Of a stretch of DNA of 64,000 nucleotides, positions 1 to 10,055 are shown piece after piece. Origin of the DNA: Amborella trichopoda (lineage: Eukaryota > Streptophyta > Magnoliopsida > Amborellales > Amborellaceae); contig NW_006497672.1 of NCBI RefSeq assembly GCF_000471905.2, positions 637,221 to 701,220 on the forward strand, given 5' to 3'. The notes beneath the pieces are model-generated. The model made no database searches and was not told where the DNA came from. It saw nothing but the letters and a program-made list of their open reading frames with translations. Each line of letters starts with the position of its first letter. Positions within the stretch are counted from its first letter, which is position 1. The translations under genes were made by a program, and so were the position numbers.

Positions 1-340
1 CGAAATATTCAAGATTCATCCAAAATTCAAGTCTCATGATGACGGCTCAAAAACATGATTTATGGCTCGAAATTGGTATCAAAACGATTGTCATGCCGAG
101 CCCCACAAGAAAATAATTATCTTTCGATCAAATAGGTATCAGAACAACCCCAGATCAATCATGGAAGATCACGAAAGTTCTCGAGCAGCACAAGGATTGT
201 TTTGAAATACCACACATTGTTATGTAGGGGCAAAACAGTCCTTTTGAACCCTTTTTTAGAGCTTCTTTTTATTCAATTAAATTGTAATTATCTTCAATTC
301 CAGGTACTTTTTTAGTGTACACCCATGTTTTAGCCCAATT

Positions 341-350
341 CTATATAAAC
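341..350 (+). promoter_or_regulatory. LTR L1 TATA box
   Basis: A 'ctatataaac' box lies about 95 bases before the GA tract. The same position relative to the GA tract carries TATA-like boxes in L2 (about 6403), L3 (about 11328), L4 (about 28513) and L5 (about 38568), which supports a shared LTR promoter. Confidence 0.6.
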
Positions 351-441
351 AAGCACTATCTCATTATAAAAAAGGTTGGATTCATTTTTCTTGGATCAAT
401 CAATAAAGTTCTGAATTTTGCTTGAGCTCGTGAGTATGTCT

Positions 442-443
<2 letters not shown>

Positions 444-485
<42 letters not shown>
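444..485 (+). repeat. (AG)n microsatellite
   Basis: A run of about 20 AG dinucleotides sits just downstream of the L1 TATA region. GA tracts occur at the same place in the other LTRs of this family. Confidence 0.95.
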
Positions 486-488
<3 letters not shown>

Positions 489-742
489 AAGGTCACGTAC
501 CTCTGAAGATACTTCTCTCTTCCCTTTCTCTCTCCTCCCTCTTCTCTCTCCTCCCTTCTTTTTCTCATCTTTATTTATTTCTCTCTCTTTTTCTTATATT
601 TATCTTTCTCTCTCTTCTTCTCATCTTTATCTCTATTTTTCTCTCTTCTTCTCATCTTTATCTCTAGTTCTCTCTCTTTTTCTCATCGCTATCGCTCTTT
701 CTTTCTCTCTTCTCATCTCTATCTCCCTTTCTCTCTTCGTCT

Positions 743-1558
743 AACACATTCGGCGTAGCCTAGCATCGACTGCATCCTCTCTATTTCCTCTGTTTAAATA
801 CCGTCGATGAAGCCTAGCGTCGACTACATACTCTCTCTCCCCTCTGTTTAAACACAGTTGGCGAAGCCTAGCACTGGCTGTGCTCTTTAACACAGTCGAC
901 GAACCCTAGCGCCGATTGCATTCTATCTCTTCTTGTCTAACACAGTCGGCACAGCCTAACGCCGACTTCATTCTCTCTCTTTTCTCGTCTAACGCAGTCG
1001 ATGAAACTCAGCGCTGACTGTGCCTTCTCTCTCTTTTATGTCTGACACAGTCGACAAAGCCTAGCGTCGACCGCATCTTCTCCCTCTCTTCTCCGCTCAA
1101 TACAGTCGGGAAGCCTAGCGCAGACTGCATCCTCTCTTTCTCCTCTATCGGAAAAAGTTAGCGAAGCCTAGCACCGACTGCCTCTTCTCTCTATTCTCTG
1201 TCTGACACAGTCAACGAAGCTTAGCATCTACTGCATCCTCTCTTTCTCCTCTGTCTGACACAGTCAGCGAAGCCTAGCGCCGGCTGCATCCTCTCTTTTT
1301 CCTCTGTCTGACATAGTCAGCGAAGCCTAAGGCCGACTGCATTTTCTCTCTCTTCTCTGTCTAGCACAGTCGGTAATGCCTAGCACCAACTATGTCTCTC
1401 TCTTTCCTCTATTCTTAAAATGCAGCCGGCAATGCCTAGTGTCGACTGTGTCCTTCTTTACCCCTCTCACTAACACAGCTAGTGACACCTAGCGCCAACT
1501 ATGTTCTCTCTCTCTTCTTCTTCCAACACAGTCGGTAATGCCTAGTGCCGACTGCATC
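743..1558 (+). repeat. Tandem hairpin array in LTR L1, about 16 units of 51-54 bp
   Basis: Each unit holds an imperfect inverted repeat of the form CAGTCGGCG-loop-CGCCGACTG with a loop around 'aagccta', followed by a CT-rich spacer. Unit sequences vary, but many substitutions leave both arms recognisable, for example GTCGAC/GTCGAC near 1048-1070. The rest of the LTR down to 2343 is CT-rich and then unique-looking. Confidence 0.85.
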
Positions 1559-2489
1559 TTTCTCCCTCCTCTCTCCTTTCTTCTCTCATCTCTCACGCCC
1601 TTCTCTTTCTTTCTTCCCCTCCTTTCTGTTCCCTTCTTCTCTTATCTCACTTCTTATTCTTTCCTTATGACCTTCATTCTGTTATTCTTCGTTTGATTAA
1701 GATGGATCGAGGTTAGCCTCTCATGGTAGTCTTATCATCTAACCGTAATGTTGTTGTGCCTGAATTATTGTGCCCGTTTCATTGCCACGATAGACTAACC
1801 ATTGTGCCTAACTAGTCAATATCGGTATTGATGTCTAGTAATCTCGTGAGCCGGTCTGAGTTACTGAGCCCGTTTTTCTACCACGTCAGGCCAATTATGG
1901 AACAGCTTAGTCACTGCGCTGATCTCCCAGCCTAGTCAAATTCTTCTCTCCCCCATCTCTCTTCTCTCATTGTTCTTTTCTTCTTTTAATGTGTACGCCT
2001 GCATGTATTTATCAAGAAGGTAAAGTGAGGTCTGATGACCCACCTATTTTATAATATTTGTCATATGTGTGTGAGTGCAGAAAACAGGAGAGTACCAGCC
2101 AAGGAAGGCAATTTCGAGCCTATTTTTATTGGGGGCTTAAAGGGCGCCCACACGAGCCAGCCCAAGTAAGTCCTAAACCCACCTTAAATTCCTCTCTCAC
2201 CGGTTGGTAAAACCTTCCCTTATGGTCGAACGAGGTTCCCGAGAGAGCGATCTCACAAATTCTCGGGTCTTTCGAAAACTTGAGATGCGTGCCACCCAAT
2301 CGTCAAAGATTTGGAGGGCGAGATCGAGGCACCTAACTAGCTACAGTCAGATATTACGACATGACCACTGTTCTGCATCCCTAGGGTGTCCATTCTTTGC
2401 ACTACAGTCATCATATCCTCGGGAGTCAAGTCTCTAGTTACGGCTCTAATCCCCATGGAGTCACATTCCCTTACCACATTATGGTCTAA

Positions 2490-3330
2490 GTGCACAACCA
2501 TAAACTGCATGGTCCAAACTATATGACCTTAAACTATAGTGGAGGTCTAGTTGCACGACCTTAAACTACATGGTCCTAGTCGCATGAGTTTAAACTGCAT
2601 AGTCATGGTCCAAACTATATGACCTTAAACTATAGCAGAGTTCTAGTTGCACAACCTTAAATTACATGGTCCTAGCTGCATGACTTTAAACTGCATAGCC
2701 ATGGTCTAAAATATATGACCTTAAACTGTAGCGGAGGTCTAGTTGCACCACCTCAAAACTGCATGGTCCTAGCCGCATGACTTTAAACTGCATAGCCATG
2801 ATCAAACTATATGACCTTAAACTGTAGCAGAGGTCTAGTTGTACGACTTTAAACTGTATGGTCCTAGCCACATGACTTTAAACTGCATAGCCATGGTCCA
2901 AACTATATGGCCTTAAGCTGTAGCGGAGGTCTAGTTGCACGACCTTAAATTGCATGGTCCTAGCCGCATGACTTTAAACTGCATAGATATGGTCCGAGCT
3001 ACAAGACCATATAAACTATAACACACGTCCCTGTAGCAAGATGTTAAACAACGCGACAAATAGTCCAATCGCATGACTTTAAACTGTGAAATGGACGCAC
3101 CTCTCTACCGAGTGTATTCCACCACTATCCCCAATGGGGCTGCATCTGTGCTCCGGCCTATCTTTCTCAGCGGAGTTACATGTATACTATTGCTTATTAT
3201 CCCCGCGGAGCTATATTGACCCAAATAATCCTCAGAGGATTCCCATCATTAATGATCTAAACTATATGACCTTAAACTGTAGCGGAGGTTTAGTTGCACG
3301 ACCTTAAATTGCATGGTCCAACTGTATAAC
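2490..3330 (+). repeat. Minisatellite, 32-35-bp monomer in a 96-bp higher-order unit
   Basis: Monomers share a 'gcatgaccttaaactgcat' core. Three monomer variants repeat in the order 'ggtccaaactatatgac', 'ggtctagttgcacgac', 'ggtcctagccgcatgac', giving a higher-order period of about 96 bases. The sequence continues with looser copies near 3330-3380 and 3660-3760. The same monomer family recurs in element 2 at 23391-24560. Confidence 0.85.
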
Positions 3331-3395
3331 TCAAAATTATAGTCACGTTCGAGCTGTATGATGTTACAAGGCTTTACACAAGGTCCAAGAGGTAG

Positions 3396-4240
3396 ACTTT
3401 AAACATGCTTCCACACATGACCAAATCCCCAGTGGATCCATTACCATTCATCATTCCCTAGTGTGTCTCAACCATGCTCATAAAATGGCGAGCCATCCCG
3501 TCATCCATACTCGTCATAAGCTAGTGGGTCACCACTTTTCACCTTCTACGCATACATCATCCATCTTTCATAGGTAGCCTCGCACTATCTCCTCAAAGTG
3601 AGTCAAAACCACCACCATACTCACTCCATGGCCTCAACAGACTGCCATCCATCTCTACTATGGTCCAGCTGTATGACCCTAAACTATAGTACACGTCCTG
3701 GCCGTATGACATTAAACTGTTTTGCACAGGTCCCAAAGGCATGACCTTATACACACCTTCACCAAAACAAAGAAACTAAAAAAAAAAAAAAAGAGAGAAA
3801 ATAAAGGGCCTGGTGTATACTTAGACAAGGGAATGAGTAAATATGACGGACTGACATGGTCATGAAACTATGAGTCAAAGAGCTCCAAAAATAAAACCCG
3901 GGCACAGTGAAAACCTGAAAGGGCACCGTGAGCAAAAACAAATAACAAGGGGTGGACATGGCTGCAAGATCATGAGTAAAAGAGCCCAAAAATAAAGGAG
4001 GTTGGTGAAAACCGTCTTTACAGCTCCACTTCGCTAGTCCAAGTGAAAACTTGCATGGACTCTTGGACCGATAAAACAGGTTGACATAGCATCACGCCTC
4101 ACCCGACACCCAATTGCCAAACAAGCATAATTCTGGCTAATGAGGTCCACACAAAATCCTCAGCTAGGATCCAATCACAACATAAGATGGCTCACGCGAG
4201 AGTGAGAGCCTAATAAGATCTCCCAAACCCAAAAAAGAAA
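3396..4240 (+). other. Element 1 interior: spacer and conserved 3' untranslated module
   Basis: No gene is seen. Positions about 3830-4010 contain two rounds of a module with 'catgagtaaaagag', 'gtgaaaacc' and 'gggcaccgtgag'. The module is shared with 25120-25330, 35560-35820 and, reversed, 56570-56680. It marks the region before the 3' LTR in all of these elements. Confidence 0.6.
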
Positions 4241-4244
4241 ACTA

Positions 4245-4740
4245 GTCCTTGAGGGTGAGGACGATGACCGAAAGATCCCTCCAAAAACAAAAGAGATCTT
4301 GAGGGTGAGGATGATGAACAAAAGATCCCTCAAAAACAAAAAGAGTCATTGAGGGTGAGGATGATGAACAAAAGATCCCTCAAAAACAAAAAGAGTCCTT
4401 GAGGGTGAGGACGATGAACAAAAGATCTCTCAAAAACAAAAAGAGTCCTTGAGGGTGAGGACGATGAACAAAAGATCCCTCAAAAACAAAAAGGGTCCTT
4501 GAGGGTGAGGATGATGAACAAAAGATCCCTCAAAAATAAAAAAAGTCCTTGAGGATGAGGATGATGAAAAAAGATCCCTCAAAAATAAAAAGAATCCATG
4601 AGGGTGAGGACGATGAACAAAAGATCCCTCAAAAACAAAAAGAGTCCTTGAGGGTGAGGACGATGAACAAAAGATCCCTTAAAATCAAAAGAATCCCTAG
4701 GGTGAGGACGATGACCACAAGATCCCACAAAAACACAAAA
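4245..4740 (+). repeat. 50-bp tandem repeat, about 10 copies
   Basis: The motif 'gagggtgagg' recurs at 4251, 4301, 4351, 4401, 4451, 4501, about 4551, 4600, 4650 and 4699, an almost exact 50-base period. Each unit reads roughly 'gagtccttgagggtgagg', then 'acgatgaac', then an A-rich tail. A single copy of this seed ends each 338-bp unit of element 2. Confidence 0.95.
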
Positions 4741-5102
4741 TGGCCCTCTGGGGTACCATTCAATAGAGTGAGGATTGTAAATACCAATCTCTCCATGTCG
4801 CAAACTCATCTGATAGGGTGAAGACATTAAAAACTAACCTCTACGGTCCCGTGAGGAAGAGGACCGCGACAAGATCCCTCAAAGTCTCTTCTTCCCTAAT
4901 GTCTCCACAAATGGATCTGAGACAAATGCATCCAAACATCTGAGCATCCTAGAAAGAAAAAAGAAATGAACCTAGAGGAAAATTTCCTCTCGGTGTTCAC
5001 GTGATCTTGTGGTTAGGAAGAAAAAAGAAATACAGCCAGAGGAAATTTTTCGAATATTATGCTTCTCTCTTCTCTCGAAGCACAACATTTGGTGGGGCAT
5101 GC
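4741..5102 (+). other. Region before LTR L2
   Basis: No gene is seen. It contains 'tctctcgaagcacaacat' at 5071-5088, a variant of the conserved 20-base motif found just before other LTRs of this group, then a short G-rich run ('ggtgggg') that could be the polypurine tract. Confidence 0.5.
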
Positions 5103-8052
5103 TGTTTGAAGACATTTTTCAGCACCATGGGTCCCCGATGTGGAATAAAATAGATAAGTCGGTCAATAAAGCTTGAAAAGCAGTGGAAGTTTTGAGAGTC
5201 TCATAATGGCCCCAAAATTGGTCAAGATCTTCATAAGGACTCCTGAAAGTTTCTTGCCAAGTTTCGTCACATTCCAAAAAGTTTAGGGAAGTACATACTG
5301 AGAAACAATTTCGGCAGAATCAACCTCTAGTACCCTGAAATGGACCCCTATAACTGGAACCCTACTTTCATAGCATCAAAAGGCCATGGGACCACTACCA
5401 TTGGATCCAACACAGTTGAAAACCCCTGGGGGGAAACTTTCAGCTTAAACAGACATTCCAAGAAAAAGTTATGGGTAAAACATTAAATTAGGAGGAGCTG
5501 CACACTATTCTCGTGTGGCCACGCTGCAACTAAACTCCATTAAAGCACGGTCATGAACAGTGAACTTGCGACATCCATATCTCCCTCGTTCAAAATTGAA
5601 TCACACTCAAACTTGTTGAAGCGTGTTCGTCTCGTCGAAACGAGCGTTTTGATATGTAGCACGTCCCGTGACGATGTTGGAGCAGGGAGAAAAGCTAGAG
5701 AGAAGTTTGTGAATCGAAGCTAAAAGTTGCAAAAAATCAGCAGGACCTTCACTCACTCGAGCGGTCATATAACAACGCCCACGAGCCCTATTGTTGCTAG
5801 ACCAGTTGTATAGCGTGCATAAGGTCCATGGCTATCGCTGGTCCGAACTCTGCGGATGATGAACTGTTGAATTTCGCATGAGATTCAGTTGAAATCACTA
5901 CAGATTTTGGTAGCTGAAATCCTAAATTCTGGCAAAAAGTTCAAGATCATTAAATCTTCAATTGGGCACCAAATCGTGTCCCGTTCATTGCAACGCGATC
6001 TTGGTGACATGCTCAGTGTAATTCGGTGAAGAAATCAAAGAAAAACATCAAGAAGAAAGCACACTATCAATCAAAAGTTTTCAAGATCTATTCAAATTTC
6101 AAGTTACGTGATCATGCCTTTAAAGTATGATTCGTGGCTTAAAATTATTATAAAAATTGTCGTAGTATCGAGCCCTGTGCGATGGAAATCATCTTTTTGC
6201 TCATTCGGATGTCAAATCGTCAATGGATCATCCGAGAAGAATCCAGAACGTCCTAGTTCTCAGCAGGAACTGTTTTGGAATTTCTCTAATTGTTAGGCAA
6301 ATAAGTCATTTTGCAACTTTTTTTCTTATTTTTTAATCAAATAACCTTTATTATCATCAATTAGGGTTAGTTTTGGGTAATCCACCCATGTTTTAGCCCT
6401 AATCTATAAATAGACGCTACCTCTCATTGAGAGAGGAGGAGGAAAATTGTTGTACTAGAATTTAACTTTTGATCAATAAAAATTAAGGTTTTCTTCTTGA
6501 GTTCTCTTCAGCATCTTGGAGAGAGAGGGGAGAGAGAAAGTTTAGCACGGCACCCCTCCTATCTTCAAGGTATTTTCTCTCTTCGCTTCTTCTCTCTCTT
6601 CTTCTCTTTATTCTTCTTCTTTATTTGTATTCTTCTTCTCTGCTAAGTTTTTCTCAAGGCCATGCGCGGTAGTGGCAGTGCCGTACATGCCTCTTTCTTC
6701 CTTCTCTCTTCGTTCTTCTTATTCCCTTAACATAGTTCATGCACGACGTTAGTTGTCGCTACGCATGACGCCACCTGAAGAAGCACACAATGAGCCGGGC
6801 CATACTCAAGCAGCGGGTCGAGCTCTTATTTCGGTTCTAGGATTAGTGTCACACACGGTGATGCATTGCCGATAGTGAACTATGTTTCTTTCATCTCATG
6901 GGTCGTAGACGACACTACTCACCGTCATCCATAAGCGTGTCTTCGGCGTCCTGCACAAGCACAAACGGTGATAGCTATTATCGTCTATGGACATTTCTTC
7001 AGCGCCCTGTGACTATCGCAGACGACGATAGCGAGGGTCTCGTAGATGACAATGTTTACCGCTACCTTTGGGCCCCTCTTCCTCCTTTGTGCCTATCACA
7101 GACGATGATACCTATCGCTACCCGCGAAGGGTCATTACTGGCTTCTTGTGTCACCGACGGCGATGGCCAACACCGTCTGCAGTTCACTACTTCCCCCTCC
7201 GCTGCGAGCAGCAGTGTCCATTGTCGTCCAAGGGGCACGACACTGTTACTCCCTGGCTATGGGTGGCGAGGCCTAATGGTGCTGGGACCTTCTTATTACT
7301 TCGTCTTGCATATTTAATTCACTCTTTTCTCTTCCCCTTTCTTCTTCCATTCTCACTTGACTAAAGGATAGACTCGGTCTAGCACTGTCATAGCGATCTG
7401 GCTATCGACCAGTATTGCCGTCATGCGGGTCCAGAATACCGCGCATGTCTTTCTACCACACCAGATTAGGACGGTCATATCGGCCTTGGTTTCGAGTAGT
7501 ATTGTCGTCGCACCGGTCTGAGTTATCGTGCTCGTCTTGCTACCACTCCCAGTCGGTCACTGTACTGGTCTAACTATCATGCTAGTCTCGTTCCCTTGTC
7601 CATTCCTCTTGTCTTTTCTCCTCCTTTTTCAAATCCTCTTCTTCATCACCCTCACTTCTCATCTTCTCTATCATATGAACGTGCACATCTGTGCATGTTC
7701 ACCCCAAGACGAGGGTGGGTCCCTCAACCCACTTGTCTTGCAAATTGACCATGTTCGTGCTTTGTAGAAAACAAGGAGATTACAGGTCAAGGGAGGCAAT
7801 TTCGAACCAGCTAAAGCAGCTGAGGGCTTTCCGTCATGATCTAAAAGGAAGGCCGCGTGAGTCAGCTCGAGTAAGTCAAGGACCCAGGTGAGGTTGGTCC
7901 CACCTCACGAATAAAATTCCTCTCTCACCAGTTGTGCACTTACCCTTGTTTTGTGAACAAGTTTCCCGAGAGAGCGATCTTAGGTCCTGAGGCTTCTGAA
8001 CTTGAGACACGTGTCACCCGATCATCTAAATCTGGGGGGCGAGATCCAGGCA
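5103..8052 (+). repeat. LTR L2
   Basis: It starts with TGTTTGAAG, has a TATA box 'tctataaatag' near 6403-6413 and an AATAAA-type signal near 6475. A GA tract follows near 6518, then a CT-rich zone with imperfect hairpins (6660-7270). It ends with the family's conserved terminal segment ('agatccaggcatctgaccag'). About 2.95 kb, unusually long for an LTR but usual for Tat/Ogre-type elements. Confidence 0.75.
6660..7270 (+). repeat. Hairpin-rich zone of LTR L2
   Basis: Several short inverted repeats occur. One is the near-palindrome 'acggtgatagctattatcgt' (about 6965-6984), which pairs end to end with two G-U pairs. Another is CTATCG/CGATAG near 7012-7032. Open frames here (for example 6898-7317) follow the repeats and show no known domain, so I do not call a gene. 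Confidence 0.55.
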
Positions 8053-9514
8053 TCTGACCAGATAGTATCCCACTACTCAGAGCATAGTGTTTCATATCAC
8101 ATCGTAGCATATCTCATCTCATAAGAATTCTCTTATTTGGAGCATTCGCAGTGTCATAGAAAGATATACATAGCCCTTGATTCATCAGGAATCTCAGTTT
8201 AGTCGCAACATGACAATTGAAGCAAACATAGCTATATCTCACCCAAAGGTGGTATGAAGTCAATTGATAGCCATTTGATTAGTCAATACTTAGGCAAAAC
8301 ATAAATATTGTTGTTGGAACTCCTGCATTCTATTATAGTGACATGTCCCAAATGTCAAAGGCATAACTCTCAATCTAGAAGGCGTCTCAAAATGATTTTA
8401 ACATGCAACTTTAATCCAATATACTGATCTTTCAAATGACAGAGGCTTGGGAGCAATTGGACTCCATTTCATCAGCCAAAACTCATAGCAACGGAGGTCA
8501 CAATTATGAAATTCAGTGAATCTGCTAATCAGTGACATGCCTCCACAATGTGAATCATAACTTCACATATATATAGAATTAGAACCATGTTAAAACATAA
8601 AAATCATAGTAGACTCATGTATATTTTAAATGGCTATGATTTCGTGTCATTTAGACTTCAATAGATCAGGCAAAGTCCCAGTGCAACAGAATCAATGTTC
8701 TTGGAAATAATCACAGTCTACTAGCAGTGGCATACAAGCACAAAATGAAACACCTCTTCCAATCCATCAAAAATCTGAACCACTCATAAACATCAAAAGT
8801 AGACTCAGAGATCTTCCCAATGGTGGTAATTTGAGGCAATTATGAGATTATATGATAGATCAATAGAGAGTCACAAGAACCTCAATTCTCTCTAGAATTC
8901 CACAGTCCAGCTATAATATACTTCAAATATCAAAGCATAACTTCTAAACTACACAAGATAACCACATGAAACCAATTCTAGCTTAAACTAGACTCACAAG
9001 AGCATCAACCCACAAATTTTTAGGCTCAACAGAAATTACAACAGTACATAGCATATCTTACAAACAAGACCCACTTCCTAAAAAATAAAACACTAAACAT
9101 GCATACAATCGTGGACACATAATAGCATAATCTACTTACCTTGTTCTCCAATGGTGATCCTAAATCCTTCACACAACTCACACTTCTCCAAGCTTCTCAA
9201 GCTTTCACACAACCCACCTCCACTCCTCTCAAGTTCTACCAAAAGCTCAACGGTTCTAAAATAGCTTCTCAATGGGGGAAAACATGAATGAGAGAGAGCA
9301 ACCTCTTGAGAGAGATGTGAAGGGTTGAAGAAACAAAAGGGGCAGCATGCATGCATCAACAAGTGGCAATCTCATGGCACACTAAACAACAAGCAAGGGT
9401 GCCCAAGTATCAAAGAATGGCATACAAGGGGCTTTCTATGGGGAAACAAGTGGCAATCATGCAAGGCACATCATAAAAAGGTTCGCCCCTAGCATTCACC
9501 TACGACGTTACACA
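8053..9514 (+). mobile_element. Truncated LTR of a second gypsy family (Tekay/Del-like)
   Basis: This sequence matches 14880-16883 in order and orientation. It shares repeated blocks around 'tctttcaaatgacagaggcttg', 'gaactccatt' and 'cagtgacat', then a GA-rich end. It ends near 9514 with 'gacgttaca', typical of LTRs that terminate in an ACGTTACA-like end. The left part is missing. No coding region is seen. Confidence 0.6.
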
Positions 9515-9529
9515 TTACACGCACGACGA

Positions 9530-9830
9530 TAACATGCACGGTGGTAGCTCTCTCTACACAGACAGCGCTGCCTCTCTCTCTTCACAGTTGGTGTTGCCTC
9601 TCTCTTCACAGTCAGCACTGCCTCTCTCTCTTCACAGCCAGTGCTGCCTCTCTCACTTCACAGTCAGCGCTGCCTCTCTCACTTCACAGTCAGCGCTACC
9701 TCTCTCACTTCACAGCCGACGTTGCCTCTCTCTTTTTACAGTCGGTGCTAGTCCATTTCACGTGCTGTGTTCCTCCCTTGACGTGTGCGGTGTTACTTTT
9801 TTCCTCTGTTCACGCATGGTGCTGCCTCTA
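9530..9830 (+). repeat. Minisatellite of about 27-bp units
   Basis: Units read like 'ttcacagtcagcgctgcctc' plus a CT-rich tail. The core 'cagcgctg' is an 8-base palindrome. The wording resembles the L1 hairpin units (cagtcggc...). The overlapping open frames are translations of the repeat. The following 9831-10055 stretch is unassigned and flanks element 2. Confidence 0.8.
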
Positions 9831-10055
9831 ACTCGGAATAATTTTGGGTTGTTACAAGCGGGACTGCCAAGAGGAGGACTGGACCCGATTTTTTATTCTA
9901 GGGAAAAATCTACTGCGATCTGCGCCTAAAGCAAGGTAGAGAAACAAAAGTTTCCCTCCTCCCTCGAAGGGTGGTGTCTTCTGCCTCAAAGGGGCCTCAC
10001 TGGTCCGAACCAGTTCCACCTTCTACAAGATACGAAGGGGCACAACGATGGCAGT

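Larger units (their letters stand above)
1..2343 (+). repeat. LTR L1 (5' truncated by window)
   Basis: This block matches the other family members in order. It has a U3 end similar to 6060-6300, 10960-11220 and 28140-28400, a TATA box near 341-350, an (AG)n tract, a CT-rich hairpin array, and a terminal segment (about 2190-2340). The terminal segment is shared with 7918-8050, 12470-12605 and 29650-29786 and ends in a gag-proximal 'cacctaactagc'. The left end lies outside the window. Confidence 0.75.
1..8052 (+). mobile_element. Element 1: LTR retrotransposon derivative with non-coding interior
   Basis: Two LTR-like blocks of the same family (1-2343, cut by the window edge, and 5103-8052) flank a 2.76-kb interior. 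The interior has no gag, protease or polymerase homology that I can see, only tandem repeats and a conserved 3' untranslated module. That layout fits a large retrotransposon derivative mobilised in trans. The two LTRs are recognisably related (TATA region, GA tract, CT-rich hairpin block, conserved last 150 bases) but clearly diverged, and no good primer-binding site follows 2343. They may therefore come from two insertions rather than one. Confidence 0.6.

Noticed and set aside
356..744. Frames over the AG/CT tract of LTR L1
   Set aside because: Simple-sequence translation. The LTR explains the region.
743..1558. Possible CRISPR-like array of hairpin repeats
   Set aside because: The spacers are CT-rich and similar to each other, the repeats vary, and the context is a plant LTR.
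6898..7317. 139-codon frame in LTR L2
   Set aside because: It follows the hairpin repeats, has no homology that I can recognise and no counterpart in L3 or L4.
9534..9929. 131-codon frame rich in Leu/Ser/His
   Set aside because: Translation of a 27-base minisatellite, which is a multiple of three and so stays open by default.
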